A stretch of 64,000 nucleotides of DNA from Endothia cerciana. Lineage: Eukaryota; Ascomycota; Sordariomycetes; Diaporthales; Cryphonectriaceae. Positions 10,943 to 23,300 of this stretch are shown one piece after another. Numbering within the stretch: position 1 is the first letter of the stretch; each line of letters begins with the position of its first letter. Made by a program: the position numbers and the translations under genes. The notes beneath the pieces are model-generated. The model was not told the origin of the DNA, searched no databases, and saw only the letters and a program-made list of their open reading frames with translations. The stretch spans positions 1 to 64,000 of the forward strand of contig JALRMH010000020.1 of NCBI GenBank assembly GCA_026119935.1, given 5' to 3'.

Positions 10943-12752
10943 TCATTCCAAACGGAAGCGTCCTGCGCGAGCTTTTACGCCACCACGGATGGCCCGCACA
11001 GCCTGAGAACCACGGCGCCGAGGCGGCTTCGGTGTTGGAGACATCGTTTGTGGGATGAACGAGCTAGGCGTCGCATCCCTCGCGGCAGCAGGGCTGAACT
11101 GGGAGGGTTCGGAGGACCCGAAGCGCGAGGCAGACGAACAGGCCCGATTTGCTGGGCCAGACCTTGTCGGCACACCAGTGGAAGATGATCTCAAGGAGGA
11201 ACTCAGGGTACGCTTATGCCGCTTTGGACGAGGCGTTTCAGGCCCCGAATCATCTGGCAGATATCCTAGGACCTCCGACCTGCGTGATGGCGACGGCCTC
11301 GGCGGACTTGCTCCCAAGTCTGATCGTTTGGACCCCTGCGGTTTCTGCGATTGCCAAGGCTGCGTCGGCGGTAGGTCTTCTGCGGCTTCTTCAATCACTG
11401 ACTACAGTTCTTATTAGCGAGAAGGGCTGGGAAGCGGAGCAGAGGGCCGCGAATCGTCTCACCAGGCTACAATCGTACTTCTGCTGCAGCACCCCAGCGG
11501 CGGGCTGTCGCTGTGGGCCGTACGACGGGCCCGGGAGATCGCCGCTGAGCCAGTCCGGGACATCGTGCGGAGGCTCGAGACTTGTGCTGTGCTCAACTCG
11601 TCTCATGGATTGCTCAAAATGGCCCCAGGCGAGCTCTCTTCCCTCAAGTCGGTGCTCGTCCATCAGGATGAGGTATCTCCCCTGCATTGCCAGATTGGCT
11701 TCCGCTGCGCGACGAGCCGTCTCTTCAGCTAAAGCCTTCTCCTTCTCCTCAAGGAGTTCGGCTGGTGACCAATAGCTAATGGTCTTGCCATTAGCACGGG
11801 TTCAGCCGAAGGGAAGGCAGAAGCAGAGATACTAACACGACTGTGCCGATCCGACCGGTGCCCGCACCTTCCTTGCTCTGCAAGATCGACACGGCCTTCT
11901 GCACACGCTCGCGGAAACCAGAACTCTGCCTGCCGTCTAAAGGCTTGCCGTCAACCGAGAATACGAAAGTGTGGGTATAATAGGTGCCTTGGATGGGAGG
12001 CCTAGTCCTCAGAAACTCCTTGAAGGGAAGTCCGCAACCACTTGGGATGGGGGTGTCAGGATGACCTCCCCAATTGATGTAGATGTGCATGCTGCCTTTC
12101 TCCGTGTAGCGGAGCTTGAGGCTGTAGAATTCGATCAGCACGTTGGAGTCCCAGACCTTGGATCTCGCGAAGCAGATCTGGATCTTCCCGAGGCGTTGCC
12201 GCTCAACAGCGGCAAAAATCCGATCCTGTCTCCATGTTAGGTCTAAAGCATGGAGGAAGACCGAGAATGTTTTACAACAAGCGTACCAGAGCACCCAGTA
12301 GCCCAGGCAGTCGGTGGTTGTCAGCATTCCGTATGTAGATGAAGGGCCCACCTTGGGCCAGCACGATGTCCTTGGGTTGTCCGGAGGCAGATAGTGGTTT
12401 GCCGGAGCTGATGAGGGCTTCATGTGTGGTGTTTGGGTCGGCCCACTGTTTATCTGAAACAGCCCGAAAACAGTCATCGGGAAGGGAGCCTCTGTAAAGC
12501 TGTCAGTCTTCTGGATAGGACGGAGCGAGGTGAAGGTATCGCGGGCCAGCCTACCTGGCATACAAGATGAAGCTCAGCTGTTCGAGACAACGTCAGCTGG
12601 CCGGTCAGCCCGGCACGACTCAGAGAGCAGGGTTGAGGAATCCCGTGGAGATGCCGCCCAGAGGGAGTGCGTACCAGAGATGTGAGGCACCTCTGCGCCG
12701 GTGCGGCATCGAAGTTGGCCAGGCAGGCATCGTCATCGAGACCGTCCTGCAT
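10943..12752 (-). CDS. HORMA-domain protein (divergent, Hop1-like)
   Basis: Six exons (12752-12675, 12577-12555, 12491-12287, 12225-11837, 11775-11463, 11401-10943) give 488 residues. Residues about 18-235 fit a HORMA fold: the N-terminal segment SLLSFILYARGSLPDDCF resembles the family's 'ixylRglfPe' start, and GALDRIFAAVERQRLGKI followed by VLIEFYSLKLRYTEKG matches the 'a.d.l.k.yL..i / viEsYtFkfsY' core. The C-terminal part is low-complexity and basic, with a likely nuclear signal (RPKRHKR) and an Arg/Lys-rich end. HORMA proteins (Hop1, Rev7, Mad2, Atg13) bind short closure motifs; here meiotic chromosome axis function is the best guess. There is no PHD finger as in canonical Hop1. All five introns (47-97 nt classes) have GT donors, and lengths sum to whole codons. 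The start is the first ATG of the open frame (CCAACATGC context); an upstream exon is not excluded. Confidence 0.68.
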
Positions 12753-14907
12753 GTTGGCTTGACTTGAGGCTGATGGGCCTGAACGACCTAGATCTTGCGG
12801 TCTGTGTCCGGGACGACAACGAGAGGAGGGGAGAGAAGGGCAACCTGACGGCTCGGATCTGGTAGGGCGGAGGTTTTGGGCAGGGAAGTGAGGAAGCTTG
12901 GCCAGCCGTCTGAGGGGTCTCTGGGTGTCCCTATCCAGACCAGGCGTCCAGGAGTCTTCCCGCGCGCCTCGAGGAAGGTGCATCCGTCTGCCTACCTGCC
13001 ATTTGGGTATGTGCTTACATACTGTAGTAGGTACCTAATTCTAGGGCAGGAAGTCCTTTCAACTTGGCCAGTCCCCAGAGGAGGAAGGCACACTTGTGCT
13101 CGAGACCCTTCCTGCAGGCTGCCCGCCACGCCCATCTCTTAATCATACATGAGTCCACATCTTTTAACCAGATTTGGAAGTCTTGATACCTGAAAGAGGC
13201 CTTGAATGAGCGGCAGGATAATGCAGCCCTGGGAGACCAGGGGCACAGCCTGCTGCATACCCAGGTAACTAGAGCCGAGACGGTCGTGATATCCCATAGT
13301 CTGATACCGACCCCAATATGAAGTCTTGCCAGGGAGACGGGTCTTTGGCGAAGCAGACCCTGCTTAGCTACGCGACCAGTTCCCCGGCATCTGCCCATGC
13401 CTATCCTTCACCGTGGTGTAGATATACTGCCTAGGGTCTTCTCATAGTCCACCAACTGACTGTTCTCAGACTACCCGGAAGACGCCTCTTGCTGTCCTCG
13501 TCCTGGTGTGCCTGGGCTTCCTCAACAGCGAAGAACTCACCTGGAAGTATCAGGCATGGACTGAGTCAAACAGGATCTGCAACCTGACCGTGCGGGCAGG
13601 ACATGTCCCGTCCTTGCAGTGTGACCAGAACAGAGTGTCTGACCGACCGAGTCCAGCCGAGAAAAATCATCATACTATAGCAAAGCCGTGGTCACATGTT
13701 GCCCCCCGCCCCCCCCCCAGTGGGGCTTTAAGGACTTGAAGGCTCTGCCTCGGGGATTAGATCAACGACTGTTGAGTAGGGAGCCGAGGCTGGAGAAATC
13801 CTTTGATTCTCACAAAGGGAAGCCGGTCTTGGTGGAGGACCATCTGGACTAGACCAGTCCAGACCCACCTGGTGATGACGCCGCCCTCATATCGCAGCCG
13901 CGGCCGTCCTGTGGGCGGGTGTGGCGTCAAGTCCCGAAAATCTAGAGGAAAAACATGCGTCCTGACATACCGACATACCGGCCGTACTATTACGAAGGAC
14001 TCCGTCCCTTGGGCATCTTGGCACTCTGGCAGTGCTTAGTGCCATGGTAACAAAGATCAAACGTGCCGCAGTGGGGAAGACGGGAATGTCCAGGTGGTCG
14101 TCCCAGGGGGGTGTTGACGAGGGTTTTGGACTTCGGGACCCTGCTAAGGCACTGTACTGACTCTGACGAGAGCCACGGGGTGGGCGCTAGCACTACCCGA
14201 GGCTCCTCCTCGGGGCTTAGTAACCGCCAGCAACCAGTCAGATCCCGGCAGCGGTCGACGGCGTGAAAGATTTCAGGGGGCTTGTCTTTGGGGGGGGGGA
14301 GGGGGGGGAGGGGGCCAATACCCGTAACTAGGGGGGTTCCGTGCACGCCTCTGCACTCCACTGTCAGGGAACACACCTGGAATGGGAAGCCTTACAGCAC
14401 CGGCCACTCCAGATCCTGAGCGGGATCGTCATCACTATCGACAACACCAGCAGCCCCATCCCACAGCCAGCAGATATCCTCACCTTTCCAGGCAGCTACG
14501 ACGGCGACCACCTTGTTGGATGTCCCCAGCACACTCATCGCCTTTCTGACGAGGGTCGAGTTCGGTCTGGTCGCGTTGTTGACCAACGCTTGACTGCTCG
14601 GGACTATTGGGTGTTGCATGGTGTTATTTTCTTTTTCTCCCCCTTCTTTGTTCTTCCTCTTCCTTCTTACCAGGTGACCCGTTCTGCTTACTCTCACTCT
14701 GCCTCCACCCACTTTTCCTCCCGCCTGACTTGGGCCCCGACCTCCTGCCTGCCCCTGTCCGTCCTTCCTCGCCGCCGGTCCCGACCAACACAGTCCGCTC
14801 CACGACCACCAATAACGACCCACGGCCCACGACCTCGTGCTTTATTATCTCGTCACTCTGCCTCGACCAGATCCCTTCTTGGCCCCCGAGGCAACGTACT
14901 GCGACCA

Positions 14908-14941
<34 letters not shown>

Positions 14942-15448
14942 ACATACACACACATACACACACACACAAACACACAAAAGGATCGACAGCCTTGGACAGT
15001 CTTGTGTATGATTACCAACAGGGGCTACGCTATGGTCTGCAGCGTTTGAGAAATCCTCTGGCGACTCCTGCCTGGACCTCCTCGATCTAAGCCTCAACCC
15101 AACCACATCTGCAAACCCTTCACCGCGGGACTCGACAATCGACAATCAGCCCAACTCGTCTCGACGCCGGTTGCGATCCCTGCACCGCATTTAACACGCG
15201 CTGCCGCCCACGGCACCACCCTGTGGTGTGGCCAGCCTCTTGTCCCGGAGACGCGTCTATTCCGTGCATCTCCTTTGTCATACTTGACCTCGCCGGCCAC
15301 CCCCGACCTCCAAACCCCCCCCCCCCCGGCGGTTTCTTCCCCAGACGACCTCATCGCGGCGTCAATCAGATACCGGGGAGTCACCCTCTGGCCGTCCTGA
15401 CCCTCAAGTCCGACCTTCTACTCCCCTCTCCGGGTGGTTTCGGCCGCC
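12753..15448. other. Divergent promoter region and long CDC4 leader
   Basis: No gene is supported in these 2.7 kb. The segment from about 14600 to 15448 is pyrimidine-rich (long CT stretches and a CA microsatellite), typical of the leaders of highly conserved fungal regulatory genes, and probably contains the CDC4 promoter and 5' UTR. A G-rich run lies at 14291-14311 and a poly-C run at 15316-15328. Confidence 0.5.
14908..14976. repeat. (CA)n microsatellite
   Basis: A CA dinucleotide array of about 70 bases, interrupted by a few T and AA substitutions, lies about 475 nt upstream of the CDC4 start. Confidence 0.9.
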
Positions 15449-18400
15449 ATGTCCCTTGTGCCTCCCTCCAAGGGGTCGCCTTCCGCCCAGAAGACTACTG
15501 AGATCCGTCGCCCGCGGACCAACCAGAGGCTGACCGTCAGCTTCGACGATAATGATGAGCCTGATTCCGCTGGTCATGCCGCCGCAAAACTTTCGTACGA
15601 GGTTGCCCAGTATGTCGAGACAAGGACCGTCACCACCACCACAACTACGAAGCGTGCCTTTCCGCCCCTGTTCATCCGACAACCGCGGCGCCTCGAGGCC
15701 CTCGATGCGAAAGAGTACCCCTTGGCTCAGGGCCCCACCCCACCAGGTCTGCGGAAGTTCTCCTTGGATCTGAACGACAACGATGACGAGTTTGCCTGGT
15801 CCTTTACCGAGCCATCATATAGCCCGTCGTCCGAGTATCAGGTCAGTCGAGCCCGCGTGCCGCATCCTTGCGTACGGCCCTCCAGTGCTGACAAGTTACC
15901 CCAGGCCAAGCCCTTCGAGTTCGAGGGGAGCATCAAGTCCGCCTCGGGGCGTGGCACCCCCGCCCCCGAATCGCAAAAGCCCCCAAGGCCTTCCACCGAA
16001 TCCCAGACGCGTCGCTCACGTCGACATATGTCCAACCCCGTCGCCCCTCCCTCCACCAGCAAGGCCTCACAGAGGTCGTCACGCAGCCATGCGTCCACTT
16101 CACATGTCTCCGATAGGCTCCGCAGGGCGGTCTCAAACGGTGCTAGGGACCGGATCACACGACAGACGTCCTCACAATATCTCGCTACCCCAGATAGGAC
16201 CGAGTCGGTGGTCGGCGCCACCGACTGGCCCCAGAGGTTACGGCCCCTCAACGTGGACAGGCTGGCGGAGCCGTCCACTTCTACCCCAGGCCAGACCACA
16301 GCCGCTTATGACGCGGCAAGTCCAGTCGGCAGTGAATCGCAGACGGTCTTCAGCAGCACTGTGGCAACTCCTCCCATTACCGACGCCGATGTTGAGCCCT
16401 TCGCCGATGCTCTTGATGATATCCGTCCCGTCTCGTCACGTGCCTCCCAACCACCGCGAGCCTCTATTACCGTAGCTGCTGGGGATGCGAGCCTGCCTAG
16501 TCCCAGGTTATCCCCAACTCTGGCCGCTGCCCAGCTGCACACGACCGACAACCAAGATGACGAGGTCGAGGAGGAGGAGGAGGACTCGAGTTTCGCCAGG
16601 AGCCTCGCCAAGTCTTCGCGGCGACGGTGGATCGACGAGACCCAGGACACACAGTCCACAGTCGACATGGACATGGACCTGGCCCTGGTCGGTAATGATT
16701 CGCCCTCCAATCGTGATCGAAACCCCTTCGAGCGGTCCCCCGGCCTCCTTGACACCCGCTCCATGCTCGAGTCCTTCGACGCAATGCCCAATGAGATGAA
16801 GACATTCATGATGTACCAGTTTCTCCGCAGGTGTCCCAAGAAGACCCTGCACATGGTTGCCGATGTTGTCAACCCCGCGCTGAAGTGTGACTTCCTGAAG
16901 CAGCTGCCTGTCGAGTTGGGTCTACACGTCCTGACGTTCCTCGACCACCGTGATCTCTGCCGCGCGGCGCAGGTCTCGAAGCACTGGCGGAATCTGATCG
17001 ACACCAACGAGACGGGCTGGAAAGAGCTCCTCGACAGGGATGGATTCAAGCTGGCCCCCAATGAGCTTAGGAAGGCAATCAAACAAGGCTGGGGCTGGCA
17101 AGATCCTGAGGGCCCGGAAGGCGCTGAGCTTGACGTAAGCCTGCAGAACCGCCTGACATCGACCGAGGCCGAGCTGTGGTCTCCGGAGACTGAGAGCCAC
17201 ACGAAGACCCGCAGCTCCAAGCGGAAGCGCCTAGAGCAGGGCTATACCAGCTACGCCGCTGCGCGTAAGCGTCGAGCCAGCGCTCGCGAGGCGGCAAAAG
17301 ACGGGTCGCCTTCGTCCCCACCCAAGCTGTTCAAGCCGGAGGGTCCTATCTCGGCGGCCGGCGAGGCGGCCGCCGCCGTCCCTGATCCTCAGATCGGCCT
17401 GCCGAGTCTCCGGAGACTTCATCTCTTCAAGTCGCTGTACCGCCGTCACTACATGATCCGCCAGAGCTGGACGAGTGGCAAGGTCAAGCCTGGTCACGTC
17501 GCCTTTGCGGCTCATCCCCGCCATGTGATCACCTGTCTGCAGTTTGACGATGACAAGATCATCACCGGAAGTGATGACACCCTTATTCACGTCTATGATA
17601 CAAAGACCGGCGCGCTGCGAAGGAAGCTCGAGGGTCACGAAGGTGGTGTCTGGGCGCTGCAGTACGAGGGCAACATCTTGGTGTCCGGTAGTACCGACCG
17701 GTCTGTTCGCGTCTGGGATATCGAGAAGGGGTTGTGCACTCAGGTCTTCTTCGGCCATACGTCTACCGTGCGATGTCTTCAGATCCTCATGCCGACTGAG
17801 GTGGGCAAGACATACAGCGGAGAGCCGATTATGATGCCGCCGAATCCTCTCATCATCACTGGATCGCGGGATAGCCAACTGCGTGTGTGGAGGCTGCCCG
17901 AAGCCGGGTCTCGGAGGTATATCCAGACAGGCCCTCCCGCTAACGACGCCGAGTGTCCGTACTTCGTTCGAATCCTGCCCGGTCACACTCACTCCGTCCG
18001 TTCCATCGCTGCTCACGGTGATACCTTGGTCTCTGGCAGCTACGATGCGACGGTCCGTGTGTGGCGTATCAGCACCGGAGAGGCTCTGCACGTTCTCCAT
18101 GGCCATACTCAGAAGGTCTACAGCGTGGTTCTCGACCACAAGCGGAACCGCTGCATCTCGGGATCGATGGACTCGTTCGTCAAGATATGGGATCTCGACA
18201 CCGGTGCCTGCCTACACACTCTCGAAGGCCACACTCTCCTCGTCGGGTTACTCGACCTACGTGATGAACGTCTAGTCTCTGCTGCGGCGGATAGCACACT
18301 TCGCATCTGGGACCCCGAGAACGGGAAGTATAAGAACACGCTCATGGCCCACACCGGCGCCATCACTTGCTTCCAGCACGATGGGCGCAAGGTCATCAGC

Positions 18401-18711
18401 GGCAGCGAGAAGACCGTCAAGATGTGGGACATACAGACTGGCGACTGCATTCAGGACCTCCTGACAGACCTGGGTGGCGTCTGGCAGGTCAAGTTTGATG
18501 AGCGTCGGTGTGTTGCAGCTGTGCAGAGAGACAATCTCACATATGTCGAGGTAAGCATCTATCTCTTCGTGCCGTTATGCTACCAGCTAACTTACCCCTC
18601 TAGATCCTTGACTTCGGTGCTGTTCGGGATGGAATGCCGCCCGAGGACCTCGGCAAGCGCATCTTGCTCAATGGCCACGAGGTGCAGCGTATGATCGAGG
18701 AAGAGCCTTAG
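15449..18711 (+). CDS. cdc4: Cdc4-type F-box/WD40 SCF substrate receptor
   Basis: Three exons (15449-15841, 15905-18550, 18604-18711) give 1048 residues. The start has a perfect GCCGCCATGTCC context. The N-terminal 400 residues are low-complexity. A dimerisation-like block (MKTFMMYQFLRRCPKKTL) precedes an F-box at about 460-507 (QLPVELGLHVLTFLDHRDLC...W), and eight WD40 blades run from about 661 to the end (repeated GSxDxxVRVWD and GHTxxV motifs). This is the layout of yeast Cdc4 and animal Fbw7, which bring phosphorylated substrates to the SCF ubiquitin ligase in the nucleus. Intron 15842-15904 (63 nt, GTCAGT, branch GCTGAC, CCCCAG) is in frame and could be misread as coding. Intron 18551-18603 must be removed to obtain the conserved C-terminus ending EVQRMIEEEP. 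The WD number and order fit Cdc4 better than the sulfur controller Met30/Scon2. Confidence 0.9.
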
Positions 18712-20358
18712 TAAATCTCGACCCGTGTGGCTGGTCTGCAGTTTGCTCGCAAAAGGTCGCGCATAGCTCGTAATTCTCTGCGGAAAGGAACATAGCCACT
18801 CACAAACACGAACTGGGGGAGGCCCTCAAAAAGTTATTGCGGCAGCACGGAGAAAGGCGTTGTAAATACGCGTGTATGGTTGTTCTGCTTTCCCCCCTCC
18901 CCCGCGTGTCCGTCACGCCAGCTGTTCATTTTGTCTGTTCCCTGTCACATACCCCGGGAGGCCATCAATTGGAACACATTCTTGTCTCCTGCCTTTCCCC
19001 TCCCGCCTTCCCCCCCCCCCCCCCCCAAAAGCGGATCGTTCAATCTGCATTACATATCAGTCATGGTCACGCTTGTCGTCTCATGTTTCATCGTTAGGCG
19101 GTTCCATCTCAGGCGTACAGGCATTGGGACGCTGTCAGTTAAGACCAGATATCATGTCGTTTTGTTGCGAGGATAGGGTAGAGGACGTTCTTCGCGGTTA
19201 ATTGATGCCTCATGACCACCAGATGAGATCCTATCCCTACGTGAAGGCTTGCTTCTTTCTTCCCTCCTTCTCTTTCGAGTCGTCGTTGATGTTGTGGCTA
19301 CCTAGGCTTGGATCCCGTGTTGAAGAATACCTATCGTGTTCATGGTCGATCCATCCTAAGAGCTGGTCATCATGGTACGATTTCTCCAGTCACGTCTCCC
19401 GCCTATTTTATATGCAGGAGAAATGGTGTGAGATAGGCCGTGGGGGGTTTGGGGGGCATAGTGGCTTCATCGGTAGAGCCGCTAGAACTAGAGGTGTTAT
19501 CTATCACAGCACCAACACAGGCACACTCACCACCACCACCACCAAGACCAAGACCAAGGTGAATCGGAAGAAAACCGCGAGTCCCCCCCAGGGGTGGGTC
19601 CTCAGTCAGTTTATCTAGACTTAGTCCGTCCCCCCCGAATGCCGGATCGGGTCCAGCCACACGAACGAGCCTCTCTGCTCGTGTAGGTGTGTAGCATGAG
19701 TTCAAAAGTAGCAAGACCGTCCCACGGTGTTGATAGGGGCTGGATTGGATTCCACCGGACGAAGGGCTACAGAACCTCAGGCGAGAAGATGTTGGGGCGC
19801 CGCGGGGGGGGGGGGGGGAGGGAGGAGCGTCTATCATACATGCATGCCCAGAGCAGACGGAGCTAATAAGGGTGGGCGCCTTTTCTCAGAGGAAGGACAT
19901 ACGCCCACGGAGAGATAGACGTCGCTTGCCGGAGAGGGGAAGGAGGTTTTCTGAGTTGGCCAGCCCCCATACCAAGTGAGCCAGCCGGCTGTACCAGATG
20001 AGTAAATGCACAAGACTCTGGAGATCGTAACAGAAGGGTATACACAGATAAAAGGTTAGTACAGGATAACGGGCATCGTTCTATCAAAGCGCACCCACGA
20101 GAGCAACACACATAGTAAGACGTCTAAAGGAGTGCGCCATGAGGAGAATCTTTCCCGCGAAAAGGCATTTCAATTCCATTAACCTAATTTAAGTCACACA
20201 AGAATCCACTAGAATACCCACGTACACTCACAACGCCCCCATCTGGGATGAGAAAGAAGAAGAAGAAGAAGAAGAAGAAGAAAAATGGGTATCACTACCC
20301 ACAACATAACGCCCACGGGACCCGTCTAACCCTGAACGGGTAACAGCCTCGTCCACCC
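18712..20358. other. Convergent intergenic region
   Basis: This lies between the ends of CDC4 (+) and the Bye1-like gene (-). It holds a poly-C run at 19010-19026, a poly-G run at 19804-19818 and a GAA microsatellite at 20255-20283. No coding feature is supported; both 3' UTRs are expected here. Confidence 0.6.
20255..20283. repeat. (GAA)n microsatellite
   Basis: About nine consecutive GAA units lie 75 nt past the stop codon of the Bye1-like gene, within its likely 3' UTR. Confidence 0.9.
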
Positions 20359-23300
20359 CTAAGCCGGAGGTGCGGGTGGCGACTGAGCGTTTCGTGCTTG
20401 TGCCTGGGCCTGCTGGTAGGACTGATGAACAGAGGCTGGCATGCCCGGGATAGGTGGGAGAGAGATGGGTGTTTGTCTCGGGGCCTGTTGAGGCTGCGGC
20501 GTAGGAGGCGCGGCTCCAGGTGACGGTGCCTTCACGACGGGTGGCATGATAGGCGTCATCTGAGGTGTAGGGTTTAGTTGATGCGGCTGCTGCGGCGGCA
20601 ATTGCCCCTGTTGGACAGCTTGCTGTCGGGACTCGGACTCTTTCGCGATGAGTGAGCCGAGGACAGCCAGGTCCTCTCTGGCCTTCGGCTCTCGCTCGAG
20701 AACGCGGCGAATGATGGACCACTCATTAGGCGCCATCTTGTGAGCGTGCGGCATCAAGAAGGTCAGGGTCGGGGCAGAGGCAAAAGGCCCAAGGATGGCC
20801 TTGGCTTGTGCCTCAGCCTCGTGCTGGGTATTTGCGGTCGAGAGCTGCTGGCCCCCTGCAGGCTGGGCGGATGCCAGAGCACCGCCGAGTTGGATATTAG
20901 ATTGCATCTGCTGCTGGTTCAGAAGACCAGGCTGCGTCACGGAAGACACGCCGGGACCAACTTGCGGCGTCGTTGGAGAAAATGCGGGCCCAGCCATGGA
21001 CGCGCTTCGTTGAGGAACTGTCGATGCCGCCGGGCTGGGTGATGCATTGTTCGGCATAGGTGATGGACCCGATGAGCTTGGATTGGTGTTCCAGTCAGGA
21101 CCATGAATCTTCTTCAGAGTGTTCTCATCATTCCGGAAGACAATGACGAGCAGCAGCATGTTGTCGGTCCGGGTGTTGGGAAGGTAGTTCTCCTCCAGGT
21201 TGAGGAGGAACTCAGGATGATTGCCAGAGCCCGCCGGCACTGGGATAAGATATGTGTCCTTGACATTCCCGGTACCCTTGTCTCCAACGACAGCCCATCG
21301 CTCCTTGCTCACAAAGTAGTTGAAGATCCGGTCAAAGTCGGCCTGTCCGGCCTCTGTAGCCGGGGTCAGGCTGGTAACAACAAGATCAACCACCGAGTTC
21401 CATCGCAAACTACACAGGTACTCGGTGGCCGAGTTCATCGCTATGCGCCCTCCGATATTCAACTTTCTAGGCAGCAGGGTCGTCCAAGGCAGGTTGATAG
21501 TCTTGGAAAGATTGGCTCCGGCCACGTGCTTGGCAAGGGCTTGAAAGTTCGCAGTGGCAGCCATTACCAGTTGACCTCTCCAGACCACATCCGGGTCGGT
21601 CTCCTCAGTCGGTGAGTAGGGGGGAGAGTCGTTATCATCATCTTCGAGAAGCCTGTCGACATCAGGATCAACACCGGGCCCTTGAGAGGGAGCAGGTCCA
21701 GAAGGCCGGCGCATCGGCGCAGCTGTAGGAGATTTGACGCTCGAAAACACCTTGTTGATATCAAAATTACTTGTGGGTGACTGTTGCTGCGTGTCAATCC
21801 TCATCGGCTCTCCTGAAGACTTGCGGCTATGAGATTGCTGGGAACGGGATCCAGCGGCTTTGGACGCCTGAGGGACCTGTCGGGCCGGGAGCGAAGGGGA
21901 ATCAGATCCAACGAAACCATCCTCGATGAGCTCGTCGCCCTTGTGGGTCCGTCTGTATCGAGGCCCTGTTTGTATTTCGTCCGTGGCGATAATCGACTGG
22001 CGTACGTTGCGCTCCTTGGCGGCTGCGGTCTCTTGCTGCTGCTTCTCCGTCTGCAGGTCATCCGAGGTCATCACGGCCAGCATGGGTGGAGTCAGGGAGT
22101 GGTTGAGCAGCCGGCCGATGAGCTCTAGATTAGACTTCAGATTGGCAACCAGAACTCGACACTGCTTGCTGTATTCCTCACGAGAAGGATGGGAATCGTG
22201 CACCGCCCGCTCGATGGCGATGGCCAGACGCTCCGATCGAGAGTCGTTGGACACACCGTCAGAAGGGTTGTATCCATCGTTCTTCTCGTGCTGGTTGAGC
22301 GCGTGAAGGAGAGATTTCTGCAGCAGTTTCGCAGGCCCCTGACGTCCGTCGACCAGCTTGGCTATGGTGTCGGGCAGATCACTGGGGGGCTCGTATGGAG
22401 GAGCGGCCACAGCCTGACTCTCGGAGACCTTGCGCAACTTGGACGGCTCCTGTGATGGATAGTCAGCCAACCGTCCTGTTTCCGCAATAAAGACAGTATG
22501 CAAGGAACCCTTTACCTTGGTAGTGGTGTCGACGGAGTCGTGGCGCTCCTTACGCTTGGCGGCAGCAGCCTTTGTGCCAGCCGTCTTCTTCTCGGGGGCC
22601 GGAGATGCTGAAGACTTGGTGGATTTCTGAGACGAGCGAGGCTCATCCTGGAGCTCGCTCTGGCGTTTCTTGCCCTTCTTGGGGGCCCGCTTCTGTTTCT
22701 TCTCCGCCTCCTTTTCTTCCATGTATTCTTTGCGCCTTGTCTCCCAGACACGCTCTCCCTTCTTCAAGCCCTCGAGCAGTGCTTTGTGGCTCTGGGGCTT
22801 ACATTCCTCGCAGTAGTACTCTATATCCTCGAGATCTTCGTCGAAGACGCTCATGCCAACGCAGACGTTGTGCTGCCACACGTGGCATTGATCGCAGGCG
22901 ATCCAGGGATCTTCTGGGTCATCGGTGTCCTGGCTAGTGGCACCACAGACACAGCGGATGACCTCCTCCTCATCGTCCTCTGGCTCAGGCTCGACCTGCT
23001 TCTTGGTGGCGGCCTTCTTGCCGCGGCGCTTGGGTTCGGTGGGCTGCTCGAGAGAGTCGGGTAGGCCCTTGTGCTGGCCCTTGGTGCTGCGCACCGAACG
23101 GCGTGGTTCAGCTTCGCCTGTGCTCGTGTAGTTCGGTTAGAGAATATTCTCGTTGTTGCGAAGGGGGGTCTTGGTCTCTGGGGGGGGGGAGGCGGGGGGG
23201 CGCGGATCTGGCAAAGGGAGTAAGGTAGGGAGTAGGGTAGAGCGAGCCTGGGGTCCTCGTGTGAGGGCGCCACAAGTATCATGGGGGTCTTACCAGACAT
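20359..23300 (-). CDS. BYE1: Bye1-type PHD/TFIIS-M/SPOC transcription factor
   Basis: Three exons (23300-23294, 23117-22516, 22449-20359) give 899 residues. A PHD finger at about 56-108 shows the Cys4-His-Cys3 ligands (C58, C60, C77, C80, H85, C88, C105, C108) and the aromatic WQHNVC core. A TFIIS central domain follows (about 225-350, including LLQKSLLHAL and RSERLAIAIERAVH), then a SPOC domain from about 490 (VWRGQLVMAA). The Gln/Pro-rich tail is low-complexity. Bye1 binds RNA polymerase II through the TFIIS-like domain and methylated H3K4 through the PHD finger. The first exon is only seven nucleotides (ATGTCTG), joined across a 176-nt intron (GTAAGA...GCACAG, branch TCTAAC); without it the frame has no ATG near the N-terminus. 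Intron 22515-22450 (66 nt, GTAAAG, branch GCTGAC) is in frame and would add 22 spurious residues if kept. Confidence 0.88.

Noticed and set aside
14341..15090. Plus-strand open frame of 249 residues containing the CA repeat
   Set aside because: It is pyrimidine-rich leader sequence of CDC4. The protein would be dominated by Thr-His repeats from the microsatellite and has no domain.
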